A stretch of 64,000 bases of DNA from Anastrepha obliqua. Its lineage: Eukaryota > Arthropoda > Insecta > Diptera > Tephritidae. The notes beneath the pieces were generated by a model. It searched no databases. It was not told the origin of the DNA and was given only the letters and a program-made list of their open reading frames with translations. Within the stretch, counting starts at the first letter, position 1. Every line of letters starts with the position of its first letter. This document shows positions 21,241 to 32,440 of the stretch, in pieces. A program made the translations under genes and the position numbers. The stretch lies in assembly GCF_027943255.1 (NCBI RefSeq), contig NC_072896.1, forward strand, positions 31,894,501 through 31,958,500, written 5' to 3'.

Positions 21241-22260
21241 AACTACGCTAACTATCATTGCAAGCTGACCTAAATTCAGTTCATTCGCTCTGGAGATTAG
21301 CGCCTTCGAGTAGAGATATAGGCAGAATAATTTTTTAAGCATATTTTTATTATATTCTCTGGCATTTCCTACATCATCTGCACTATTTTTTTTTGTTGTT
21401 TTTAAATACAGACTCGACTGTCCCACAGTTTTATTAAATATTATATTTTAAAATTTAGATTTTACTGAAACTTCTTTTTTTGCATAAAAATACCAAATGT
21501 AGTTTTAATGCGATTCCCAGTGCACTTCGTTTGCATTTTTTTTTTTCGAAATCAAATATTTTCCGTTATCATAGCTTTTTTTTTTGCTATAATGCACGTC
21601 TCGCTTTGTGATTTAAAATTTATATATTATAGTAATCAATTTTTTTCTACTGCACTCATTTGCTTTAATGCATTTATTTGCATTACAATTAGCGCATTTG
21701 TTTGGCATTTGCGGCGATTTACTGCACCTGAGGGAATCATTTCTCTCCCTAGACATTTCAATGCATTTATAATAATGAAAAGTTAATGTGTGTGTGTTAA
21801 GGTAATTTTTTAAGCGTAGCAGTCATTCAACTCTGTGACATAAACATACCTTTTTCGCCAGGGAAAAAACAAAACAACAAAAAACAAAAAAAAATCAAAA
21901 AACAAAAAGGAAAAAGTAAATGCAACGACGCATCATTATCATTAACGATTTCAATTCAACTGAAAAGGTGTATGTGTGTGTGTGTATTTAATGCAGAGAA
22001 CAATTTCACACATACTTACTCATTTTATACACATACGCACGCATTGCTTTATTTTTGTAGGGATCAGTTTTTGAAAAATGAATGAATTCATGTGTAAATT
22101 CAGAAAGGAAGTAAAGTTGGAAAGTTGGTGGAAAAAATGCAATAAAAATCGCTGCGGCAAACAACTTTATTAGCGAGCCAAGGGAGGGCGAGAAAATGGT
22201 GCCTGCACGCACACAGCCACACAATGGCAAATGCAATCACAAAGCGACGGCAGCGTGATA
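21241..22260. other. No gene seen; AT-rich spacer
   Basis: T-rich and A-rich runs alternate, with a short TG run near 21970-21985. Open frames are short and biased. Confidence 0.5.
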
Positions 22261-22264
22261 TCTG

Positions 22265-22540
22265 TGCTAGTAAAACAACAACAACACAAAAACAAGTTAC
22301 AACAACAATGAGGACAACAACAACAACATAAAAAAATAAATAACAATAACAACAAAAAGGCATTTACAACAACAATATATTAATAGGACAAACAGAAACA
22401 AAAAACAACAACAACAACAACAACAATAATGAAAACAACAACAACAACACAAAAATATAACTACAACAAAAATATGTTTACAACACCAACAAAAATAAAT
22501 TTACAACAATAAAACATTTACAGCAACAGCAACACGCAAA
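22265..22540. repeat. (CAA)n-rich low-complexity tract
   Basis: Dense CAA/AAC triplets with scattered interruptions, immediately followed by a (CA)n run near 22566-22584. The antisense Leu/Cys/Val-rich frames at 22100-22363 are produced by it. Confidence 0.9.
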
Positions 22541-23555
22541 AAAAATATAGACCAAGCGCACGGTCACACACACACACACACACAATTTCAGCCTCAACTG
22601 GCAATGTGAGTCCATAATTGAGGCTCAGCTTGCTGCGCTGCTTGACACAAATTTGTCTGGCGGCTTAAGCGATTAAAGCGTTTTTGTGGCACGCACAATC
22701 ATACACACACACACGCACACACATATATGGTAGACACATATCCACACCCAGTTGAACTCATTCAAGCCCGTGTGCCTATCATTTACAGTGATCCTCATGT
22801 CTCATACCCTTACGAACGCCAGCGAGGATCCCCCTCCTGCTATGTGCGAGCAAACGATTTCATAAGCCTCGCTTTGCTTGCTGCTATTCATAATTTTTAC
22901 CCTCTGTTCATGGCATTTGCCGCTTCCCGTACTTACCTTAGCTTCGTCGCCCTCAGCCTCTTACTTTGCTTGCCTTTATCTTTTCACTCGCACTCGTACT
23001 TCGTCTATTTCCTTGCTTCAGCGCACTTTTTCTATTGGGGAAATTGCCCTCGCTCACATGTACGTACACTCTCAACACACACACGCACACATAAGCAGAT
23101 ACTGATTCATGTGCAAATGCGATTTTCTCGTTTATGTGGATTTCAGCTTTTTTTTTACTTTCCTGCTTTCCTTCTTTTACCTTTGGCTTTGATTTTTTTT
23201 CTACATCGTTTTTGTTCCAATTTATTTCCTCCACCTTTTTGGCATTGCTTTGTATGTTGCGTTCATCCTTTTCATTTTTATTAAAAGTCATAATCATAAA
23301 AATAAATAAACATTTGTGCAAATTGCAGTGATTTGATCATCTCTTTCCGTTGCGTCTAATAACAAAGTGTGGGCAACAGAGCGACTCTGTTGAATTATCA
23401 TCTCTAATTGCGCATACACACACGATTTGTTGTTGTTCGTGCTATTGGAGTTTTTGCTTAGTTAATTTTGAGATAGCTTTAATAATGGTGAAGGTGTACC
23501 TTTCAATTTCAATATTTTACTACAGGTTTTTATACAAAATTCCTTCATCAAGCTC
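22541..23555. other. No convincing gene
   Basis: A 185-codon plus-strand frame (22727-23284) is the longest here, but it is Phe/Leu/Ser/His-rich, overlaps comparably long frames on both strands, and has no domain or signal I recognise. I treat it as chance. Confidence 0.5.
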
Positions 23556-23559
23556 TATG

Positions 23560-23880
23560 CATATTACAGGTAAATATTTTGAGAGAGCAATGAAGGAGGA
23601 GCCCACATTATGCCCGCTAATGTGCAAGAAATGGAGTTAGATAGGCCACGCTCTTAGCAAACCACCCCACAGACGCACAAGAATGGCTCTAGATTGGAAT
23701 CTTCCGGGAAGCATAAGCCGCAGACGGCCAAAGAACAACTGAAAAAGATCCATCCTGCACGACTTTTCCCCCATAAACACAAGCTGGGACAATGTTAAGA
23801 CGATAGCATCTAGCCGCGTACGTTGGAGAAACCTTGTAGAAGCCTTGTGCTGCTCAAAGGAGTTATGTTAGATTAGGTTA
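23560..23880 (+). pseudogene. RTE-like LINE 3' end
   Basis: Plus-strand frames give IGHALSKPP, MALDWNLPGSISRRRPKN, SWDNVKTIASSRVRWRNLVE and ALCC. They match the last ORF2 blocks of an RTE-like LINE (usual form: GHTLRKP...ALDWNPQGxRxRGRPxxTWRR...W..V..LC). Stops at two places show it is dead. Related 3' ends lie at 39150-40130 (minus) and 45770-45960 (plus). Confidence 0.75.
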
Positions 23881-24019
23881 AAATGGTTGCCCAAGCAGTG
23901 GGCACACTTGGACGGATTCGTTTTACGTGATACCATTGTGAAGGAAGTTAGATGGGGAAGACGATGGGTCGAAAGGAGAGGGCGGGTCGAAAAGAGTAGG
24001 ACAGTTAGGAGGATGGATG

Positions 24020-25010
24020 TAGCGTGGGTGAATTATGAACTATGACTGTGCGTCAACCGCTTTATGCTGCTGATGAAGTTCAGCAGTTCCCCTAAGAGCA
24101 GGAGAAGATGCTGAGAGGATTCCACCTCATCCGAAGCAACAAGGACTCGAGGTAATTCCAAATCTCACAGCCTGCACACCTCGCGGATAGTGTACTTTGA
24201 GAAAACTCCCAAAGTTCGAGAGCTGAAATGTTGTCCACCTCAGAAGCTCGCTCAAAAGCCCCCGATTCGCATGTGGCCAGAAGGATGTCGCGACCTTACA
24301 AGTTTGTGTACTTGTCCAGCGCTCTCTGAGTTGGCGCGAAGAACAACTTTCCAGAAGCCACCTGCGGTCTGGTCAAAGAGATCCCAATCCTCTCCCTTCG
24401 CGGGAAATCACCTCACATGCCCCTTGTCTGCCCAACTCATCCGCCTCACAATGTAGCGCAATGTCGCTGTGACCAGGAATCCAGATGAGTCTTATGTGAG
24501 AGAATTCGGATGCAATCGAAAGTGACGCCAAGCAATCCCTAACCAGTTTAAATGCACCATCATTTACTCGAGGTCCCTAATTGCTGCTTGGCTGTTGCAG
24601 TAAATATTTACTTTCTTGGCTGTTAGCACGCATGTGAGTAGCCAAGCAGCAGCTGATCTTTGATTGTGGCTACCTTTGCTTGGAATACACTGAAGTGTGC
24701 CGGTAATCCGAATTTAAGTCTGATCGGGAGTCTCCAAGTGAAGCTTCCCGTTCACTCTTCTCTTAATGGAATGTGAGTTGACAATCTTCCACTTGGACTA
24801 AGCGAGAGTGTACAGTGATCCGTCCGCAGAGGGATGAACCCAAAGTTTTTTAAAATACTTGAGTATCCATAAGTGAGGTTGAGTCTATAGCCCGAACCCC
24901 TCAGTCTGATGGCTTAATGGAGTAATCAGGAGAAAAAACAAATCGATTGACCATCGCACGTCTCTACTTCTCAATAGATATGTAGGTGTGAAAGAAATTT
25001 TGTCTGACGT
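24020..25010 (-). pseudogene. LINE RT-RNase H linker, RNase H and C-terminal region
   Basis: Minus strand, in order: AIRLRGSGYRLN with a YGYSSILKN block and a degraded HIPLRE block (post-RT linker), LPAHFSVFQAKVATIKD (RNase H Glu block), a second-Asp region split by a frame shift (SQAAIRDLE-like), and HIRLIWIPGHSDIALHCEAD followed by ELGRQG (terminal RNase H block). After that the C-terminus decays. The layout is that of an I/LOA-like LINE. No piece exceeds about 90 codons without a stop. The linker block also occurs at 38330-38569. Confidence 0.8.
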
Positions 25011-25771
25011 CTCTAAGTCAACTTTAGCTCTTTCTGGATTAACCGTCCTAATTTTGCCCCCTTCTGGCGGAGGTGTTTCTCTAAAGAAAGAGAAATAAAA
25101 ATAAGCAAAGCCGGAGAATCCATTTCAAAACGAATAACCATAGATAATGGAACAGCGAATACTTTTTTCACATGTTGATAAATTTTACTATATTAATTAC
25201 TGAAAATTTTAGAGATTAAAATGAGATTATTGAAATGGCAGCTATAGTTTGAAGTTTGATTTAATAGTTCAAAAAAGTTTCCGTTCCCTTAAATGTAACT
25301 AATTTCCCCATGCCGTATTACCAATTTGGGTTTTCCCGTTTTCACTTTCATATAACTACCTTTAGAAACATTCATAAAATATGTTGTATTTTGTTCCTAT
25401 GCCGTTATTTTATAGTATTTTTTTTGCTCCTGTGTTCCTATATCCCTGTATTTATCTGTTTTGTTGCGGAGCAGCTTTGTAAAATTAATAATTTTACTAC
25501 TACGTTTTCGAAAAGCTTAAATATTTGACTATTTTTGCAACTACAACAAGTAACACATGCGTGTGTGTATGTATATTAGGACGGTTCAAAGAGATTTGGG
25601 AAACAGGTTTCATTTGGGAAATAGGTATTCAAATCCTAAATCGAAGAATATGTGGGTATTGTATAATAACAAAATTAGAACTCTTTCGTACATATATTTT
25701 ATATGGCACTGAACAATTTTTAGTTGGAGTTAGCTGAAGGAACATACTTTTTTATAAATATCAATAAAAAG
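25011..25771. other. No gene seen
   Basis: AT-rich sequence with short plus-strand frames at 25310-25528 and 25525-25737. They are hydrophobic and lack recognisable motifs. Confidence 0.45.
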
Positions 25772-25773
25772 TA

Positions 25774-26678
25774 CAGAGTGGGCTATATAGAGTTTGCTTT
25801 TTGCGCCACCTATTTTTTTGAGAATGGTAACACAAATGACATGTCAAATGTGTTCATAATTTACTTAAAGGTTTGACATTTACGAAATGGGATGCTATAC
25901 GCTTGAACGAAATTGTGAAATATTGAAAACCTATTTCCAAAGTGGTGAGTCTTCTTCTTCTTTTCTGATGAAGCTCATTTTCACATCGGTGGCTACGTAA
26001 ATAAACAAACTTGTCGGATTTGTGGCTCAGAAAATCCACACGTTACTGTAGAGAAGCAAATGCATTCACAACGAGTCACTGTTTGGTGCGGTTTTTTGGT
26101 CTGGCGGCATCATCAGGCCATTTTTTTTCGAAAATGAGCGAGGAGCCGCGTTTACAGTAAATGGCGAGCGTTACCGTGGCATGCTCAACAAGTTGGTTCC
26201 AAAAATTGAAGAGGATGACATGGACGACATTTGGTTTCAGCAGAACGGTGCAACTTGTCACACTGCCAAAGTTACACTCGAACTTTTAGCTACCGTTTTT
26301 GAAAACCAAATAATCAGCCGAAATTCCGATATCACTTGGCCGCATCGGAGCTATGATTTAAGCCCGTTGGACTATTTTTTGTGGGGAGCCGTTAAGGAAA
26401 AATACTATGCGAACCATCCACAGACGATTGATGCTTAAAAACACGAAATCGAAGTTGCCAGTCATTAAATTGGAGCTCAAACAACCGAAAATGTGCTTAA
26501 AAATTGGGTTGATCGAATGGCCTACTATAAAGCCAGTCGTGGCAGTCATTTTAACGATGTTATTTTTCATTCATAAATGACATTGTTCAATCTTCAAAAT
26601 AAAAAAAAATTTTGAAAAACTATTTATTAGTTTTTTTTATAGCCGATTCAAAAAGCAAATTTTACATGACCCACCCTA
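25774..26678 (+). mobile_element. DUF4817-type element with both termini and TA duplication
   Basis: A 905-bp element flanked by TA (25772-25773 and 26679-26680). The left end CAGAGTGGGCTATATAGAGT continues into TTTGCTTTTTG, and the right end read in reverse is TAGGGTGGGTCATGTAAAAT followed by TTTGCTTTTTG. The protein starts at 25887 (MGCYTLERNCEILKTYFQSG), then lacks about 120 residues. It resumes at SDEAHFHIGGYVNKQ (first Asp, other frame), then AAFTVNGERYRGMLNKL, WFQQNGATCHT (second Asp changed to Asn) and YDLSPLDYFLWGAVKEKYY (third Asp). It ends SRGSHFNDVIF near 26575. It is a deletion derivative with decayed coding capacity. Confidence 0.92.
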
Positions 26679-26680
26679 TA

Positions 26681-27925
26681 CATTCATGCATTCACTTTAT
26701 TTCTGTGCGCTCAATATGTAGTTATTTCGAAAGGATTTGTTGTTAATGAGTCTGTCGCCATTTGTAGCTTACAATCATAATTTGCCGTATCTAGCAGACA
26801 GATAAATATTTAAATATGTATGCTATATGCAACTATGTTCACGGGTACTATATATTTATATTTATAACAAGGTATATAGCCTCTACAGTTAATCAAACTA
26901 ACGCAAAACTAGCGCAGTACGAGTTCATTAAGGAGCTGTACTGGTTCTTGCGGTATCCCCATAGGAAGTTTTTAATTGTTTACATTTATACATACATACA
27001 TGGGGATGTTCTACTACAGCGGGTCTCAAACTTTTTCTCCCGCGTACGCTCTGTGTTCAATGTGGATCAAATGACTACAGCAACCAGGTTACCTTAGAAA
27101 AAATTGTTGAGTCCTGTGGTTCAAAAGCTGATCAGAGTTGGTAGTCTTCTGTGAATACTCATTAACGTTGAGTCTTAGCTTAGCTGATGAAATTATTTAA
27201 AAATGATATACATACTTTTCTAGTCAGACATTTTCGACTTTGGACGTGAGGCTCCCAGGCTCTATCAATTTATTGATATAATTTAATTTAATTTATTTGA
27301 TTATAATTTAAAAATGATCCTCGAACAGATCGAAAAAAAGACCATACGCAAGAGCCCAACCAAAGGTTTTAAAAAAGGTGTCCAACGGTGGGTTAACAGA
27401 TAATTCGACGAAGATGCCATATTCTAAATAAATCGTATTAAACTCAGTTCGTATACTTATTGAAAGGAGCACCACCTTTGTGTGTTTTATTTCACTCAAC
27501 CTAAAAAATAAATTATTCTTCACATTTATTTTGATGTGTGGAATTTTTTCATTGAAGTGGCTATAGAATAATAATTTCATGCTTTGATTTCAAAGTAACG
27601 GAATAAGTAATGCGTAGGGGTTTTGACAATTGATTCTCTAATCTGATCTCTGTACCATATTTTTTTATTATTTTTATTCCTTTTTTAAGTGTTTTTGTTC
27701 AATTTACCTAACATATTTTATATCCTGAAATATACTTTTAACGGAACAGATTTTTTTTCAAGCTCAAATGCAAGAAAAGTAGAAAAAACACAACGCAGTA
27801 TGACTATGCACTTCATAAAACTTTAAAATTGTTCAAATATATAGATTTTTATTTGAGGAAGTTTGCTATCTCTCCTAGCGGACGCCTCCCCATGTGGTAA
27901 ATAGGGGACAGAAGCGGTAGTGTCT
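26681..27925. other. No gene seen
   Basis: Spacer without recognisable coding blocks. The minus-strand frame at 27308-27580 and the plus-strand frame at 26816-27097 show no family motif. Confidence 0.45.
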
Positions 27926-27929
27926 AGAT

Positions 27930-28115
27930 AAAAACGCCAAGAGCTTGATCCGAAAGTTCTAATGTATCCACTGCATAGTCCGAACGGGGCACCAAATGAT
28001 TGTCACCTGAATTGTTTGATTCTTTGAAATTAAAAAAGATTAATTACACGAAATTCAAATGTCACTGGACTTGACACCAAATAACAGCCATCTGTTCTTG
28101 TCTATGGCGAATTAT
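27930..28115 (+). pseudogene. Possible mariner C-terminal catalytic block (twice)
   Basis: One frame reads ELDPKVLMYPLHSPNGAPND, followed by CHL (about 27940-28010). A second frame reads MSLDLTPNNSHLFLSMANYF (about 28060-28120). Both resemble the third-Asp block of mariner transposases ('LMHPPYSPDLAPSDYHLF'). Two half-matches in a row suggest a rearranged mariner remnant. Support is limited to these blocks. Confidence 0.4.
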
Positions 28116-28339
28116 TTTGCTGAAAATCTTATCTTATCTTATATGCCAATAGGGGTAAGGTTTGAAATTAACAAAGACTGGGGAGACATGAAATTCAAGC
28201 GCCACTGGGTGAGTAGTCCAGGACAGTAGCAGACAAAATAGTTTATCCTTCCTTATAGTAGAGCATCAAGTAGACTCATACACCTGGATTCAGATGATTT
28301 ACGAACTCGCACTAGATACTAAACACGGCACTGTAGTCT

Positions 28340-28620
28340 TCCTTATCATTTCAGAAAACTATGACGAATAGGAAGAAGCGCCTGGTGTTTTTGCGAACTG
28401 GGCGATGAAACACCAGAGCATATTCTCTGTGAATGTGCAGCTCTTGCGTGACGAAGACCCGCTTACCTAAATGGTGTGACTCCAAAGCCGAAAGAAGTAC
28501 TCAAATCCATTAAAAGCCTTCAATTATAGGCTGGTGGTCAATCGAAATAGACGAGTGCACTATGGCCCAACAAAACTAACTATTTAAGTTTATTGAGTTT
28601 GAAAAACTTTACTATTCACA
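28340..28620 (+). pseudogene. LINE ORF2 C-terminal zinc-knuckle fragment
   Basis: The plus strand reads CFCELGDETPEHILCECAAL, then RRPAYLNG and PKEVLKSIKSL. This matches the 'CRFC..EDETxEHILCECxAL...RxxxLG' end of an R1/I/Jockey-type ORF2. A stop lies inside the knuckle. The upstream RT is not found. Confidence 0.7.
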
Positions 28621-28789
28621 CTATCACACCTAGAATCTACTGACCGACCTACTGTACCAGTAGTCTTAGACAGCTCACGTAATTACTTTTGTTTTGTGTG
28701 AGAAGAGCGATTTCTTACATTTACTTTTCGGTTTCCACAGTCACAGCCAAGAATGGTATAACACAAGAGTATGCAATCTTAATTCATTC

Positions 28790-29010
28790 CATGCCGAGAG
28801 ATTTCATGTTTGCATCTGTAGAGCGTCGTCGGCTTGCTGAAAAGAACTCCAGCGCAGGGCCTATTTAGCAATGTCGTCGTCGCTCTTCCTCAGCGTGTGG
28901 AGGATAGCGATTGATAAATGTCTGTAGTAGTCTCGTGATCGTTGTAGCTACTTTCCAGGTAGTGGCGCCATACAGAAGCATTGACTTAACACTGGAGTTC
29001 AATATGGGTT
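28790..29010 (-). pseudogene. RTE-like LINE fragment (post-RT region)
   Basis: The minus strand reads QPILNSSVKSMLLYGATTWK, then TRLLQTFINRY. It corresponds to the 'xxNxxVKSVLLYGxETW...LQTFINxCLR' block that follows the RT domain in RTE-like LINEs. Flanking sequence is too decayed to extend it. Confidence 0.65.
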
Positions 29011-29189
29011 GGGTTAAATTAATGTAAAAAATTAAGATGATGGAATAGATAATAGAAAACCAAAATTTGTTTGTAAGTGCAAAAATGTACAATGGATTAA
29101 CCTGTCGAACTCGCTGAGTAGCACGTCGCGATATGCGCAACTTCTGCATTTCATTAACCACCACTCAAAAGTAGACAAATTCAAACAAA

Positions 29190-29930
29190 TTCAAATTCGG
29201 TCATAAAATAGCTAGACATCATATTTGATACCTGGCTTAGCCTTAAAATACACTTTGATTACGTGGTTGAAAAAGCCTTAAAATGTCTCACCGACGCTAA
29301 AACGAGTTATGTTAAACGTAGGAAGGCGGAAGCAACAACACAGACAAATATACGCAAGCATCGTGTATAGACTTCTGCTCCATGGTTCCGAACTAAGTCC
29401 GAGATAGTAGCACTGGTGGTTGTAGAATCGACATACTGGCAATAGTAACTGGCTCCAAGAAAAGATTCAGATGTGTTTTTAGCAATGGCAAGCTAGGCCA
29501 GGCTACTACAAGTATATCGAGTATCAAAGCATGCAGCGCGTTTCGAAACTAAAAACGAAATGAAACGCTATTGGCTGCATAACTCTACCCTATCAATATA
29601 ATGGCAAGAGTAACTGGTACCAGGTCCGCAAATCAAGCGAAGTGTGAAGAAAAAATGCAGAGAAGTCTATAACAAAAGCGAATAAGATGAGATCGCCTAG
29701 CCAGCGATCGTTGAATTTATCGCCTGATACCCTCCATTACAAGCTGAGTATGTAGACGGATTTCCACGTGATACATATAATATATTGATGGGACATAGTT
29801 GCTTCAATCTGTATAGATTGAGGGCATGCGAGCAATCTCTTCTGAACCTTCTGTTGCAAAAAGCAGTTAATGAAGACACTGAAATCAATTTTTTGTTTGT
29901 TCGAAGTTTGTGATCAGAAGCGCTGGATGA
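29190..29930 (+). pseudogene. Possible decayed LINE RT C-terminal region
   Basis: Fragments resembling the post-RT region of a LINE appear in shifting frames: KIHFDYVVEKALKCLTDAK, LQVYRVSKHAARFET, and NILMGHSCFNLYRL. Each is weak alone, but their order is as expected for 'F..HV.YV.EKA.K....L...M', the 'R..S.R...AFRT' block and the 'LTGHG.F..YL' block. Confidence is low. Confidence 0.4.
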
Positions 29931-31147
29931 CTAGAGCAAGAAGAATAGACCAAGCAAGTGGGTAGACAGGCCACTTTCTGTTAAAAAGCTAGTGGATACT
30001 CTGCTTGAATCAGTAGAAAGTACACTAAACGAAACTACTTCTTGGCGAGACTGAACCAATTCTTTTGACTACTGTGTAGGTGGGTGCGCACAAGTTTGCT
30101 TTCTACAGCTGCCGTATAAATTTATTTTTACACAGGTATGCAGTTTTAAAATAATTAGTCTGTTTTTGCAGAAGCAAACTGCATACATTCACCAAATACA
30201 ACTATAAATAAATATGCGTATTACTTACGGCGCACAATAAATGCTGGGGATTATAGAAGGGATGGAATAGAATACTGCGATGAAAAACATTTAAGTCTGC
30301 ATATTAAAAAATGTTTCAAGCTAATGATAAAGCATGTTTTATATGGGTGTTGGAAGAGTGTATAAGGGCAGACAATAGCTTATTAAACGCTTTTAATATA
30401 TGTAAGTATTTATTGCAACGAGTAAATATTGGTCGTTAAGAATAGCCATAATAATAAAATTCGTTAAAAAGTACAGAAAATCGATAATTTCAAAGGCTTC
30501 ACAGAACAAATTCTAGGACCAAGCATAGCGGGCACAGAATTTCATTGATAAAGCTCATGGCAGCTATTGGTGCGGTCCTGATACCTGCAAAACAACGAAG
30601 TGTTTGCGCTAGCAAAATTTCTTCTCAGAGAGAGATAGAGAAGAAGTAAGATACAAACGCTGATAGGGCTTATTAAGGGGGCACATTCCATGGGGAGGAC
30701 ATATGCTTACCTTAGGTATCATCGGCGGTACACTGTGTACATCCTATATGAAAGATGAAGGTAGTAGGCAAAAATTTCTCGGCCCCTCTCCGGCATTCAC
30801 CAGATTTAGATGGCACATTTTTGGTCGAATGTATTGAGAATGACCGATTTACATTCTTTAACCCCCGGCTAACTACTAGGATTCATAAACGAGTCTGCAA
30901 AGTTTGGAGAGGTGCAATGAATATCCACCTTTTCTGCACCACCTTTTAAATTCGCTCTCATATACCTTGAGTGCACAAGTAATATTGCCCGAGTGCTTGG
31001 AAAACTCCGGTCATCTAAAACTCCGTGTCATTGAAAACTAGTACAATCAATTTTCTTGTGGTTTTCACCGGCAACTTGAAACTAACCTATGACGAAACAC
31101 TCGTGTATGCTTGCTTTAATAAAAATCGATTTTTTAATGACAAATAT
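29931..31147. other. No gene seen
   Basis: There is no recognisable domain. The 64-codon frame at 30755-30949 does not match anything I know. The last part up to 31147 has no open frame of note. Confidence 0.45.
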
Positions 31148-31149
31148 TA

Positions 31150-31704
31150 CATTCCCAGAAAGTACTGGGAGTGTTTAATTTAAGCAAACCGCGCTCGTGG
31201 GAACCGGTCCATACTTTCTTCTTATGTTGGTAGGACTGTAAGACACACATCTGTCACTTTTTAGCGCCATCGCATCATTAGTGTCTGCCTGGTCGGCCGG
31301 AAATGTGGGCAAACAATTCTTGGATTTTGCATGATGGTAACGCGCCATCGCACCGAGCCCAAATAGTGCTGGAGTATTTGACCAAACACCAAGTAAAGAC
31401 CATCGTGCAAGCACCGTATTCACAAGATATGACCCCGTGCGCCTTCTTTTTGTTTTTCAAGTTGAAGTTACCACTTCGTGGAAGGAGATTTCTGTTGATA
31501 GAGGAGATCAAAGAGAATGCGACGAAGGAGCTGAGGGCCATCCCTTTGTCGGCCTGACAGGGGTGCATGGAGGACTGGGTTAAACGTTGGCACTTGTGTG
31601 TTGCTTCCGACGGGTCATATTTTGAAGGAGATAAAATAAGTTTGCCTGAAATTTAACTCTGTTTTGTTTTATTTAAACATTCGCGGTACTTTCAGATCAT
31701 CGGG
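31150..31704 (+). mobile_element. mariner-derived non-autonomous element A (555 bp)
   Basis: TA flanks both sides (31148-31149 and 31705-31706). The ends contain AAAGTACTGGGAGTGTTTAA on the left and, in reverse, GAAAGTACCGCGAATGTTTA on the right. Only the C-terminal part of a mariner transposase is left: MWANNSWILHDGNAPSHRAQ (second Asp changed to Gly), VQAPYSQDMTPCAFFLF (third Asp changed to Ala), GCMEDWVKRWHLCVASDGSY and FEGDKISLPEI. The leader runs directly into this segment, so the N-terminal two thirds are deleted. The element at 38570-39115 has the same design. Confidence 0.9.
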
Positions 31705-31789
31705 TATGTCTTCACTTTACTTTGGACTCAGTCTTAGCTTGTGCAAGATTGTGTTAGGTAGTGCTGGCTGATCTGTAAAAAGATGTAAC

Positions 31790-32440
31790 ATAGACCTCCA
31801 TAGGCTCCATTGTGTTACCAGTGCTGGGTATTTTGAGTCGAAATTCCTAATGCACGTCTTCGCGAGTTTTAACAAGCCGTTCAGCCTTTTGCCAGCGATT
31901 TACTTGAAGGATGAAAAATATGTTGATCTTAATCGTATTTGTCGAGTTCTACAAAGAACAGGGCAATGGCAAAGCAGGTGTTCCAAAGTACCGCTTCATT
32001 GCTCTGGACTAATCCCATTTTGGTTGCGCGAAGTGGGGTGAGACAGTAGCCCGCCAGCACTCCAACCAACATTTTGCAGTCTTTTTTAAAGAGTGATAAA
32101 ATGAATTTGTAGTTTTCGTATTTCAGGTCCTTAGCGTAATTTTGGCACTTTTGTATGAGGTTGAGTGTTCCCATGTCGAACTCATTTAGTTCAGTTTTTT
32201 GAAAGGTTAGTGATGAGTGCATATCTGACGTGCTCAATCTCGGCAAGCGAATATCTGCATTAGCGAGCTCATCACCGCTCTAATTTTCTTCTATTCTTTT
32301 GTGTTCTGGTATCCAGTAAATAGTGACCTGCACATTTCCGCAGAGTTCATCCATTTTGGATCTGCATTATTGAACAAATTCCGAGCAAGTTCTGATATAG
32401 AGGTACTTTTCCCAATAGCGTTTGTTTTGACAGATCACGC
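31790..32440 (-). pseudogene. LINE RNase H end, linker and C-terminal region
   Basis: Minus strand: NVQVTIYWIPEHKRIEEN and ELANADIRLP (terminal RNase H block with a stop), then YKFILSLFKKDCKMLVGVLA (linker; the usual form is 'LLSLSRKDCKxLVGLITGHC') with the start of the knuckle region. The 3' side reads GGTAACACAATGGAGCC, similar in style to LINE 3' ends elsewhere in the window (54170-54245). The 105-codon frame at 31929-32246 is the largest intact piece. Confidence 0.65.

Noticed and set aside
22727..23284. 185-codon plus-strand ORF, the longest frame outside transposons
   Set aside because: Phe/Leu/Ser/His-rich, no domain, overlapped by other frames on both strands. The TTT/CTT-rich base composition explains its length.
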